From NCBI GenBank assembly GCA_021791195.1, contig JAJYXB010000004.1:62001-126000 (forward strand): 64,000 nt of DNA, read 5' to 3'. The notes beneath the pieces were generated by a model. That model was not told where the DNA came from. It did no database searches and saw only the letters and a program-made list of their open reading frames with translations. Below, in pieces: positions 29,957 through 39,144 of this stretch. Every line of letters begins with the position of its first letter. The first letter of the stretch is position 1. The position numbers and the translations under genes are program-made. This DNA is from Actinomycetes bacterium. GTDB taxonomy: Bacteria > Actinomycetota > Thermoleophilia > BMS3ABIN01.

Positions 29957-31369
29957 CTAGCCCCTCACCATCGATCTGATCTCCGACGGCCGTATGGCCC
30001 CGGTAGCCAGGACCGCAATGGCGTAAGCTCCCAGCCCCGCGACGGCCGCCAGCCAGACGTTGACCGGCAGCAGGATCAGGGCCACCGCTCCCATGACGAT
30101 GCCGCCGGCCAGCGGCCGCAGCAGCAGCGGATAGACCCAGCGCTTCATGAAATGACGCCTCACCTGCAGATGGATGTAGATCCCCTGGACCGTCACCGAT
30201 CCCAGCGACGCCAGCGCGGCGCCATTGCCGCCCAGCGCCGGGATGAGCGCCAGGCTCAGCAGCGCCGTGGTCACCGCGCCGAGCACCAGCCCGTTGGCCG
30301 CCAGGCGCTGGCGGTCGCTCGCCTGCAGGATGTTGATGTCGACCGCGTTGATCAGCATCACCGGCATGGACCAGACGAGGATGATCAGAATCGCCGCGCT
30401 GTCCTGATATCCGGCCGGGAAATGCGTCAGGATCGACCGGGCGACCAGGGTCACGAACAGCGCCAGCGGGATCCCGCCCAGCGACATCAGCCTGTACCAC
30501 TGCCAGCCGTTGCGGCGGGCAGCGTCCCGGTCGCGGCTGTAGATCTGGGTGAAGCCGGGGAAAGCCGTGGTCGAGAAGATCAGGATCACCCACACGAACG
30601 GCGAGAACAGCGTGAAGGCGATGTTGAACAAGCCCGTGGCGGTGTCGCCCTTGATGAATTCCAGGATCACCAGGTTGATGCGGTAGGAGAAAATGCTGGC
30701 GATGCCCACGATCGCAAAGGGGGCGATGATAACCAGCATCCGCCACAGCCGGGCGAGCGGAAACCGGAAGGAGAAGCCCGTGATCTTCCAGATGACCATC
30801 GCCAGCCGCAGCAGCGTCTCGATGATCACACCCCCCAGGTAGCCAGCCATGATCAGCACCACCGACCCGTGCGCCACCAGCACGGCGATGCCGAACACCA
30901 TGTAGACCAGGCGGCCGATGAACGTGAACAGGGCCGAATAAAAGAATTTCTGCGTTGCGGTGAATACCGACTCCGTGGTGGCGATGACGCTGAAGAGATA
31001 GAAGGCGGCCAGGCCCAGCAGCAGCAGCTGGAACTTGGGGTATGCGGGGTGGTAGACAAGCAGCAGCGCGACGCCAACTATCATGAATGGTACAGACGTC
31101 AAAAGCTGCAACAGCAGGATCTGGCCGGCAAGCACCTCTTTATCCTGCCAGCGGCGCACCAGCTCCCGGGCGCCGTAGCGGGTGATGCCCAGGTCGCCGA
31201 TGCCGTTGAGCATGTCCACCGTCACCAGCACGAAGGAGAGGATGCCGAACAGCGCCGGCTTCAGCTCGGTGGCGGCATAGATCACGAAAGCGGACGACAG
31301 CAGCCGCGACAGGAGTTTGAAGCCCATCAGGTAGCTGGAGTTTTTCAGGACTGTTGTAAAGTGCGACAA
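29957..31369 (-). CDS. Polysaccharide flippase (Wzx/MATE-like oligosaccharide transporter)
   Basis: Many TM segments, N-terminal SSYLMGFKLLSRLLSSAFVIYAATELKPALFGILSFVL; paralog of 32554..33987. Confidence 0.85.
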   Translation of the reverse strand: MSHFTTVLKNSSYLMGFKLLSRLLSSAFVIYAATELKPALFGILSFVLVTVDMLNGIGDLGITRYGARELVRRWQDKEVLAGQILLLQLLTSVPFMIVGVALLLVYHPAYPKFQLLLLGLAAFYLFSVIATTESVFTATQKFFYSALFTFIGRLVYMVFGIAVLVAHGSVVLIMAGYLGGVIIETLLRLAMVIWKITGFSFRFPLARLWRMLVIIAPFAIVGIASIFSYRINLVILEFIKGDTATGLFNIAFTLFSPFVWVILIFSTTAFPGFTQIYSRDRDAARRNGWQWYRLMSLGGIPLALFVTLVARSILTHFPAGYQDSAAILIILVWSMPVMLINAVDINILQASDRQRLAANGLVLGAVTTALLSLALIPALGGNGAALASLGSVTVQGIYIHLQVRRHFMKRWVYPLLLRPLAGGIVMGAVALILLPVNVWLAAVAGLGAYAIAVLATGAIRPSEIRSMVRG

Positions 31370-31382
31370 ACTGGCCGTTGCC

Positions 31383-32465
31383 TCAACCGATGTCTTTCCG
31401 TGGCCGGAGTACTTTCTTCGCCATCCGCTTCAGTCCCCGCTTGACCACCAGCGACGCCGGCGGCGTCAGCTCCCGGTGGGCATCCTTGAGCATGCGGCGG
31501 ATGGGCAGATCGTACGGGCATTTGCCCTCGCATTCGGCGCATTCCTGGCAGCTGGCGGCAGTAGCGTCCAGGGCGCGGTATTCATCCTCGATCCAGGGAT
31601 CGCGGGCAGCGTAGCGCCGGTGATAGTTCGCCATCCAGAGGATCCTGGGGATATTTAGCCCTTCGGGGCAGGGCTGGCAATATTCGCAGCGGCGGCAGAA
31701 ACCGTCACCCAGCTGCCTGGCGTTCTCCAGCAGTTCGTCCCGCTCCGCCTCCGTCAGCGGGTTGAACGCCCGCGCCGTCTTAAGGTTCGCTTCCACTTCG
31801 GCCAGGCTCTTCATCCCCACCAGCATGGCGTCGACGGCAGAGTCGAGGCTGAAGCGGATCCCCAGGCCGGGATCGTCGAGCGTGCCGCCGCAGACCGGCT
31901 TCATGGCGATGATGCCGACATCCAGCTGGCGCGCCAGCGGCATCAGTTCCGCTTCCGATTCCCGGTCAACCACATTCACGGCAGTCATCACGGTATCGAA
32001 CAGGCCGGTGCGCACCGCTTCAGTCAGGACCGAAGGACGGTGCCCGGTGACGCCGATGAAACGGACCTTGCCGTCCCGCTGCGCCTGCTTGAGCGCCTCC
32101 AGAGCGCCCCCCGGTGCCAGCACCCGGTCCAGCTCCTGGCGCGTCTTGAGACTGTGGACCTGGTAAAGATCGATATAGTCGGTTCCCAGGCGGCCCAGGC
32201 TCTGGTCGATGGCGGCCGCCATCTCCGCGGCGCTGCGGTGGGGAGACTTGGTGGCGATGACCTTGCGCTCGCGGTCATGCCTGAGAAAGCGGGCCAGCTT
32301 CTGTTCGCTGTCGCCGTAGCCCTCGGCGGTGTCGGCGAAATCGATGCCGCCGGCAAGGGAGGCGTCGATGATCAAGCGGGCCTCTTCCGGGCTCATCTTG
32401 ATCAAGGGGATGCCGCCCAGCCCGAGCCGGTATACTTCCAGATTTGTGCGTCCGAGGCGTGCCAT
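31383..32465 (-). CDS. Aldo/keto reductase with C-terminal ferredoxin-like [4Fe-4S] motifs
   Basis: LGRTNLEVYRLGLGGIPLIKM, DFADTAEGYGDSEQKL, ATKSPHR, GTDYIDLYQVHSL; CRRCEYCQPCPEG and CQECAECEGKCPYDLPI. Confidence 0.9.
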   Translation of the reverse strand: MARLGRTNLEVYRLGLGGIPLIKMSPEEARLIIDASLAGGIDFADTAEGYGDSEQKLARFLRHDRERKVIATKSPHRSAAEMAAAIDQSLGRLGTDYIDLYQVHSLKTRQELDRVLAPGGALEALKQAQRDGKVRFIGVTGHRPSVLTEAVRTGLFDTVMTAVNVVDRESEAELMPLARQLDVGIIAMKPVCGGTLDDPGLGIRFSLDSAVDAMLVGMKSLAEVEANLKTARAFNPLTEAERDELLENARQLGDGFCRRCEYCQPCPEGLNIPRILWMANYHRRYAARDPWIEDEYRALDATAASCQECAECEGKCPYDLPIRRMLKDAHRELTPPASLVVKRGLKRMAKKVLRPRKDIG

Positions 32466-32553
32466 GGGATTTCGGTGGCGCGCCGCGCGAGGACCGCGCC
32501 GGCTGCCTCTGTAAGGTTATCACAAACGCCGCAACCAGGACCGGCAGCCGCGC

Positions 32554-33987
32554 TCACCGGCGCGCTGCCGCGGCCCAGGCGCCGCAAGCCGCTCCATACG
32601 CGGCAATGCCGGCCGCCAGCGCCGCCCAAAGGCCCAGCGGCGAGGCCGCCAGCGCCGCGCCCGCCATCAGCGCGCCGCCGACCAGCGGCAGGCCGTAGGC
32701 GCCGGCAAGCCCGTGCCCCGGGGCCATTACTTCGCGCCTGAGCAGCCAGTGGACCTGAGCCAGCCACAGCGTCGTGGCCGCCACCATCGCCGCGGCGGCG
32801 CCGGTGACGCCGTAATAATGGATCAGGACCAGATCCAGCACAACAATTATCAGCGCCGTGGCAACCGTGGTCCCGGCAGCCTGGCGCTCCCGGTTGGTCA
32901 CAACCAGGGCATTGAAACCGACGGTCACCATCATCAGCGGCGGGATTGACCACATCAGCACCTGCAGCGCGATGATCGAACCGTTGAAGTCCGGCGGCAT
33001 CAGAGAGCGGATCAGCGGCCCGGCGATCACCGTCATCACGAACGCCACCGGCACGCTGGCGGCGCCCACGGCGCGCAGCCAGAACCAGTTGGCCCGCTCC
33101 GCGCCTTCCGGGTCGGTCCGGAAGCGCTCCGTCAGCCCCGGCAACAGCGTCCGCGCCAGGATGATCGGCGCCCAGACGAAAAAGGCGAAGAAAGAGTAGG
33201 CGGCGTTGTAGATGCCCACGTCGGTGTCCCCCCGCAGCACTTCCATGATCAATGTGTCCGCGCGGAAATAGACCAGCGTCGCCACGGCTGACAGGGCGAA
33301 AGGCACCGATCCGGCGATGACGGCCGACAGCTCGCCGCGGTGGAAGCCGAATGAGAACGGCGTCACCCGCCAGCCGGTGTAGGCCATGCGCAGCGCGCTC
33401 TCCACCAGGTAACCGAGCAGGAACGCCGCCGTCACGGCCACCACCGAGTACCCCAGCCGCAGCGCGGCGAAACCGGCGGCCAGGTAAACGGCGCGGCCGA
33501 CAACCGCGAACACCGCCGAGGCGCCAAACCGCCGGTAGGCGGTAAACACCGTGTCGGTGGTGAAGATGAAGGAAGAAACAAACGCCGCCGCCAGGCCCAG
33601 CAGCAGGACGTCCCGCTTCGCCGGCCCCGGCGACAGCAGCAGCAGGATAACCACCGCCGCCACGGTAAGCACGACCGACACCAGCAGCTGCAGCGTGAGG
33701 ATGATGCCGGCCAGGGAGGCGCGGCGGCTGTCCTGCCGGATGAGTTCGCGGGCGCCGTAGCGAGAAAGCCCCAGATCGCCCAGCGCCGAGAGCATCTCGA
33801 CGCTGGCCAGGGTGAAGGCGAAGGCGCCGAACAGCGAGGGACCCAGCCGGACGGCGGTATAAAGCATGAAAGGGAACGACGCCAGCCGCGCGAACAGCCG
33901 CGCCAGCAGCAGGTAGCCGGAGTGTTTCAGGACCCGGAACCGTTCGGCCGCCTCGCCGTTTTTGACAATTGACTTCACGCTTGCCAT
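32554..33987 (-). CDS. Polysaccharide flippase (Wzx/MATE-like)
   Basis: HSGYLLLARLFARLASFPFMLYTAVRLGPSLFGAFAFTLASVEMLSALGDLGLSRYGARELIR; multi-pass. Confidence 0.85.
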   Translation of the reverse strand: MASVKSIVKNGEAAERFRVLKHSGYLLLARLFARLASFPFMLYTAVRLGPSLFGAFAFTLASVEMLSALGDLGLSRYGARELIRQDSRRASLAGIILTLQLLVSVVLTVAAVVILLLLSPGPAKRDVLLLGLAAAFVSSFIFTTDTVFTAYRRFGASAVFAVVGRAVYLAAGFAALRLGYSVVAVTAAFLLGYLVESALRMAYTGWRVTPFSFGFHRGELSAVIAGSVPFALSAVATLVYFRADTLIMEVLRGDTDVGIYNAAYSFFAFFVWAPIILARTLLPGLTERFRTDPEGAERANWFWLRAVGAASVPVAFVMTVIAGPLIRSLMPPDFNGSIIALQVLMWSIPPLMMVTVGFNALVVTNRERQAAGTTVATALIIVVLDLVLIHYYGVTGAAAAMVAATTLWLAQVHWLLRREVMAPGHGLAGAYGLPLVGGALMAGAALAASPLGLWAALAAGIAAYGAACGAWAAAARR

Positions 33988-35525
33988 CAGCGTCCGCCCG
34001 CGCTTCCAGGCGTCCGCAACAGCGTCAGGCTCCCCCGCGCCCGGTCGTAGCCGAACTCGTAGTCTCCCCGCCGCAGAGATTGATCGAAGTCATCACCGGC
34101 GACATAAACCCGGATGTCGTCGCGCCCGTACGCGATCGCCAGCGCCGGCTGCAGCGTCAGGTTTTCGAACACGCGGTAACCGGACATCACCGGCATGTCA
34201 CGGTAGTAGAAGACGGCGCCGGGAGCCGGGTCCGGCACGAGGCTGCGGGTCTGCGCCAGGATGGCGCCGCTGACGGCCTCAGCCGCGTGCCAGGGTTCAT
34301 TGTTCTGCTGGATCGCCCAGGCATCCACCAGGGTCAGGCCGCCCAGCAGGACAACCGTGGCGACCAGCAGCAGCCGGGACCGGCGGGCGATGTCGAAAAC
34401 GACCACCATCGCCATCGCCAGGAACGCGCAGGCCGGTATGTAAAGATAACGGCTGCCGGCCAGATTCTGGGTGATGCCGATCATGAAGACAAAGGGATAG
34501 ACCGGGATCAGCGAGATCAGGAAGAACAGGCCGAAGAAGACCGCCGCCCGGCGCGAGCGGTCCCGGCGCGGCCTCAGCAGCACCGCGAGCAGACCGGCGC
34601 CGGCAATGCCGGCCGCCGCCGCCAGCGCCAGCGTCCACCCGAAGCGGACCGTACCGATCCCCAGCCAGCTGTAGGGAAAAACGAAAGCCATCGCCGAGAA
34701 GAACGACGCCCGCGCCGAGGGCAGTCCCAGCACCGGCGCGGCGCCGCCAAGACCTTTAAGTACCACGATTCTGGCAATCAGATAAATCATGAACAGCGCC
34801 GCCAGCGGCAGCCAGCGCCGCAGGGCCGCCGGCCAGAAACCCAGGCGGCGGTAGGCGGCCGCATCTACATCGGGGCTGCGGCGGTAGACGACCTCCAGCA
34901 GCGGGATCAGCGCCACCATGACCATCGCCGGCTCCTTCACCAGCATCGCCGCCATCGCCGCCGCGAGCGCGCCGGCATACGCGCGGCGGCCGCCATCTCT
35001 GAGGAAGATGAAGTAGAGGCCGAGCGAGAGGATCATCAGCGCCAGCGCATTCAGGTCGAAGCGGACCGCCGGCCAGGTCACCGCTTCCACGGCGACCGGC
35101 GCCAACGCGAACAGCAACCCCGCAAACAGGGCCGTCAGCCACTCCAGGCGCAGTAGCCGCATGAACCAGAACAGCAGGCAGGCGGCAGCGGCCCCGGAGA
35201 TGAGGCTGAGCGTGTGCGCCGCCGCCGCGCTCGCGCCGAACAGGCGCCATTGCAGCCAGTAGCCCAGCTCGCCCAGCGGCCGGAAGTAGATGATCTGCAC
35301 GTAGGCCAGCCGCCACAGATGCGGCACGCCGACGCCCCTGACCTGACCCAGCAGCCAGTAGTCGTCCCGGATCAGCGGATCGTGTATCACCGGCGCATAG
35401 GCCGCAAATATGACGGCGAAAAAAAACACGCCGGCGCCGGCCGCGGCCAGCCCCGGAAACGACGACCGGCGCCGGCGCCCGGCCGCGCCGCGTTGCTTGA
35501 CGCCTTGATTGCCGAAAGCGTGCAT
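33987..35525 (-). CDS. GT-C-like membrane glycosyltransferase family protein
   Basis: RDDYWLLGQVRGVGVPHLWRLAYVQIIYFRPLGELGYWLQWRLFG; many TM segments. Confidence 0.65.
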   Translation of the reverse strand: MHAFGNQGVKQRGAAGRRRRSSFPGLAAAGAGVFFFAVIFAAYAPVIHDPLIRDDYWLLGQVRGVGVPHLWRLAYVQIIYFRPLGELGYWLQWRLFGASAAAAHTLSLISGAAAACLLFWFMRLLRLEWLTALFAGLLFALAPVAVEAVTWPAVRFDLNALALMILSLGLYFIFLRDGGRRAYAGALAAAMAAMLVKEPAMVMVALIPLLEVVYRRSPDVDAAAYRRLGFWPAALRRWLPLAALFMIYLIARIVVLKGLGGAAPVLGLPSARASFFSAMAFVFPYSWLGIGTVRFGWTLALAAAAGIAGAGLLAVLLRPRRDRSRRAAVFFGLFFLISLIPVYPFVFMIGITQNLAGSRYLYIPACAFLAMAMVVVFDIARRSRLLLVATVVLLGGLTLVDAWAIQQNNEPWHAAEAVSGAILAQTRSLVPDPAPGAVFYYRDMPVMSGYRVFENLTLQPALAIAYGRDDIRVYVAGDDFDQSLRRGDYEFGYDRARGSLTLLRTPGSAGGR

Positions 35526-35792
35526 GCCAATGCTCTTTCAGTTGAACTCGGTGAGTTCGGCGTTTGCGCCGGAGCGCCCGTCCTGGCCAAGCTTACAACA
35601 CAGCCGGGCCGAGATAAACGCCGCGCCGCGCGGCAGGCAGCCGTCCCGCCGCCGATGGGCATCATCCTGCCTTGTGATCATTTGGAGGGATAAGCCGGCG
35701 GCAAGGACGGCGCGCGCCGCTCCTGGGGCGAGCTGAGGCAGGGCGGCCAAAAAAGGCGGCCGGAGAAAACAACCGTGAATACAACCGTGAAT

Positions 35793-35848
35793 AAAAAAAA
35801 GAGGCTCCGGACAAGCCTTCGGCTATAAGGCTGGCCGCGGAGCTTCTT
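35793..35848 (-). terminator. Intrinsic terminator-like hairpin on the minus strand
   Basis: Minus-strand GAAGCTCCG..AGCCTTATAGCCGAAGGCT..CGGAGCCTC followed by TTTTTTTT. Confidence 0.65.
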
Positions 35849-35957
35849 CAGATGATGATCGCCGCAGGCACCAAATCCTGAGGCCATATAATTCTAGCGA
35901 TAGTAATAAAAATTACATGATGCAAATTGCCGATATATCTGGTGAAATATGATTATT

Positions 35958-37430
35958 TTATCCCCCTTCGCGCACTCCGCGAAGCAGCCACCAGTCCAGC
36001 GGCAGCTTCCAGAAACGGCGCCGGCAGCGGGCGGCGCTGATGGTGCTCGCGGCCGATACGTAAGCCCGGCGGGCAAAGCTGCGGGAAGCCCGGCGGCGGA
36101 CCCATTCCGAAGGGTAGCCGTAGACAAGAAAGAACTCGCGCTGGCGCTGCCGGTTCTGGAAGCCCTTGCTCATCCACGGCAGGCTGCTGGCCACAGTGTT
36201 GAACGAGGCCCACTCCTCCAGCGACTGCGGCTGGCTCAGACCCAGCTCCGCCGCCCGGTCGTAAAGGGCATTGCCGGGCGTGGGCGCGTAAAAATGCAGC
36301 TGCGAGTTGTACTCGCCCACGATCTTTGACACTTCCTCCATCACCGTCCAGGTCTCCTCGATCTCGGCCTCGGTCTCGCCCGGGAAGCCGACGATGAAGC
36401 TGTAGGTGATCTTGATGCCATGCCGGGTGGCCACGCGCGCCGCCTCGAGGATGTCCTCGGGGGCAATATCCTTCTGCATCTTCTCCAGCTGTGTCTGGGA
36501 GCCGCTCTCCGCGCCGACCAGGAACGCCCACAGGCCGCTCCGCTTGAGGACGTCGAACGTCTCCTCGGAGAACTTGCCCAGCTGCGGCGCCCGGGCGTTG
36601 GCCGCCCAGCCCAGCTTCATCCCCCGCGCGATCATCCCCTCGGAGATCTCTCGCGCGCGCTGCTCCTTGACAAAATATGTCGAGTCGAAGTACATGACGC
36701 CGTTGACATCAAGAAAACTCTTGAGGAATTCCAGGTCGGAAAGCACCCGGTCGGGCTTGTAGGCCCGCCAGGCGCGCCCGTAGACCAGCGGCTCGGCGCA
36801 GAACTGGCAGCGCGCCGGGCAACCCTGGCTGGAAACATAATTGATGGAACGGCTGCCCACGTGCATGTTGTTCAGGTACTGCCGCGGATTGCGCAGCTTC
36901 TCGTACGGCAGGCGGGGGAAATCGTTGATGTCGGCAACCGGACGGCCCGGGTTGGTGACCGTCTCGCCGTCGCGGGTGAAGGTGATGCCGGCCACGCCGG
37001 TGTAGTCCTCGCCCTCGCTGATGCGGCCGGCCAGCTCCAGCAGCGTCAGCTCGCCCTGGCCACGGACCACGGCGTCCACGTACTGGTTGCGGCTGGTCTG
37101 CTCCGGCAGGATGGAGGGATGGTAGCCGCCCCAGACAATCGGCAGCTTCAGGCCGGCGGTGCGCACCGCCGCGCATGCCTCCAGGCCGAAATGGATCTGC
37201 GGCCCGGTCATGCAGCTGATGCCCAGCAGCGCCGCGTCGCGGCACTCGGCCAGCAGCAGCTCCAGCGGCTGCGGCTCCACGTTGGCGTCGATCAGCGTCA
37301 CCTGGTAGCCCTCGGCGAACAGCGGCGCCGACGCGGCCAGGATCGGCAGCGGCGCCCAGGTCCAGGGATGGTACTGCTTGCCGAAATGATTCCGGGGATA
37401 GAACAGGACGATTTTTTTGGACGGAGTCAT
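35958..37430 (-). CDS. B12-binding-domain radical SAM protein
   Basis: GISCMTGPQIHFG, WGGYHPSILPEQT, SSQGCPARCQFCAEPLVYGRAW. Confidence 0.9.
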   Translation of the reverse strand: MTPSKKIVLFYPRNHFGKQYHPWTWAPLPILAASAPLFAEGYQVTLIDANVEPQPLELLLAECRDAALLGISCMTGPQIHFGLEACAAVRTAGLKLPIVWGGYHPSILPEQTSRNQYVDAVVRGQGELTLLELAGRISEGEDYTGVAGITFTRDGETVTNPGRPVADINDFPRLPYEKLRNPRQYLNNMHVGSRSINYVSSQGCPARCQFCAEPLVYGRAWRAYKPDRVLSDLEFLKSFLDVNGVMYFDSTYFVKEQRAREISEGMIARGMKLGWAANARAPQLGKFSEETFDVLKRSGLWAFLVGAESGSQTQLEKMQKDIAPEDILEAARVATRHGIKITYSFIVGFPGETEAEIEETWTVMEEVSKIVGEYNSQLHFYAPTPGNALYDRAAELGLSQPQSLEEWASFNTVASSLPWMSKGFQNRQRQREFFLVYGYPSEWVRRRASRSFARRAYVSAASTISAARCRRRFWKLPLDWWLLRGVREGG

Positions 37431-37491
37431 CTTTGTTCAGTTTAGCGAAGATTCATGCCGAACGCGTCGATTCACCGGACTGATAATCGGC

Positions 37492-39144
37492 TCAGGCCGG
37501 CTGGAGCTGAAACACCAGCGTTTCCTTGTCGGTGCCGGGCAGCTCCCGGTCGACCAGCTTCCATTCCGGATGCCCGCCGGCCCGGGCCAGCCGCATCAGC
37601 GCCGGCCGCCAATCCGCCAGTTCCCGGGAACCGATCACCAGAAAGTCGACATGTTCCTTGCGGGCGTAATCGGTGGTGCGGTCATATGCGGCATATGGCA
37701 GCAGCACAGCCGTGCCGTTTGCGTAAAACGCAGCGCTGTATTCGCGGCTCATCACCCGCTTGCCGCCGCCGGCCGCCTGCCGGATATACTCGCCGGCATC
37801 CCTGTAGCCGACCGGATAACTCTGCCTGAGCGTGTTGTAAGCAGAAAAGGCCAGCAGCGGCAGCAGCACCGCGGCTCCGATCATCCAGGGCGCCCAGCGT
37901 CGCAACGGCGCCCGCCACGGCGGCGCAAAGACCTGCGATACCGTTTCCTGGCCCCAGCCGGCCAGGCGGCTCCAGCCTTCCGCCACCCAGATCATGACGA
38001 GTGGCACGAACGGCATGAAGAAACGGTCATGGGCGTACATCGCCAGGATCACCACAACCGGCCCCATCATGAGCAGAAGATAACCCACGTTCAGGGCCCG
38101 CCGCCGGCTCCAGCCGGAAGCGAAAAGGCCCAGCCCCAGCAGCGGCAGCAGCCAGAGCGGAATCACCTTGGCCAGCTCCCGTGCGTAGAACGCGTCTGAC
38201 TGCCGCACAAAGACCTTCGCGGCGCTCACCGGGTGATGGACGAAGAAGCTCAGCAGGTCATCCTCCGGCAGCGTCTGCACCTTCAGTTGCGTGTCGCCGG
38301 CGTTGAGGCTGAGCAGATTCTTGTCCCAATCGAACGTGTTGGCGCTGATATTGTGAAGGGAGCTGTAGATATTGCCCCCGTTCATCTTGCCGTCGTAGGT
38401 CCATTTGCCCAGCTGCCCGTGCAGGAAGAGCACGTACGGAGCCGCGCAGACCATGAAGACCAGCAGGAATGCCGCCAGCACCCGGAGCATCGGCCGCCAG
38501 GCGCGCCGGACGAGCCCGGCCGCCACTGCCAGGCCGGCCAGCGCCACCGCATAGTAGATGCCCGACGGATTCGTGAGATAGGCCAGTCCCACCGCCGCAC
38601 CGGCCAGCAGGGCGGCCAGCGTGCTCCGGTCCCGCAGCATGCGGTAGCCGAACACGATCCCCATCAGCATGAAGAAGATGTAGACACTCTCGGAGTAGAC
38701 CCGGGAGGAATAATCGACGAACAGCGGCGTGACCGCCATCAGCGCCGCGGCCATCAGCCCCACGCGCCGGCTGGCCAGTTCGGCGCCCAGCAGGTAGGTG
38801 GGGATCAGGATCAGGCCGCCGAATACCGTCACAACCGCGTAGGCGGCAAAAACGTAGCTGCGCGTCAGAACCGCGGCGCCAGCGATGAACAGCGGCAGCA
38901 GCGGCGAGAAGTGGGTGGCCGTCGTGCGAGTGATGTCCTCCGGCCCCAGTCCCGCGGCCAGGTTTTTCGCCATGCTGACGTAATTCGCCTCATCCAGCTG
39001 GATCATCTGCCGCGTCAGCGCCGCCATGACGCGGATGGCCACGGCAGCCAGGACCAGAAAGAACAATATTCTGCCCGGAGTGAGGATGGCAGCGTTTTCC
39101 GGCGCTGCGGCGGCGTCCTGGCGAAGGCGCAAGTTCCCGTTCAC
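37492..39144 (-). CDS. GT39-like GT-C membrane glycosyltransferase
   Basis: MIQLDEANYVSMAKNLAAGLGPEDITRTTATHFSPLLPLFIAGAAVLTRS; paralog of 15511..17142 (same layout, similar C-terminus LPYAAYDRTTDYARKEHVDFLVIGSRELADWRPAL). Confidence 0.75.
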   Translation of the reverse strand: MNGNLRLRQDAAAAPENAAILTPGRILFFLVLAAVAIRVMAALTRQMIQLDEANYVSMAKNLAAGLGPEDITRTTATHFSPLLPLFIAGAAVLTRSYVFAAYAVVTVFGGLILIPTYLLGAELASRRVGLMAAALMAVTPLFVDYSSRVYSESVYIFFMLMGIVFGYRMLRDRSTLAALLAGAAVGLAYLTNPSGIYYAVALAGLAVAAGLVRRAWRPMLRVLAAFLLVFMVCAAPYVLFLHGQLGKWTYDGKMNGGNIYSSLHNISANTFDWDKNLLSLNAGDTQLKVQTLPEDDLLSFFVHHPVSAAKVFVRQSDAFYARELAKVIPLWLLPLLGLGLFASGWSRRRALNVGYLLLMMGPVVVILAMYAHDRFFMPFVPLVMIWVAEGWSRLAGWGQETVSQVFAPPWRAPLRRWAPWMIGAAVLLPLLAFSAYNTLRQSYPVGYRDAGEYIRQAAGGGKRVMSREYSAAFYANGTAVLLPYAAYDRTTDYARKEHVDFLVIGSRELADWRPALMRLARAGGHPEWKLVDRELPGTDKETLVFQLQPA

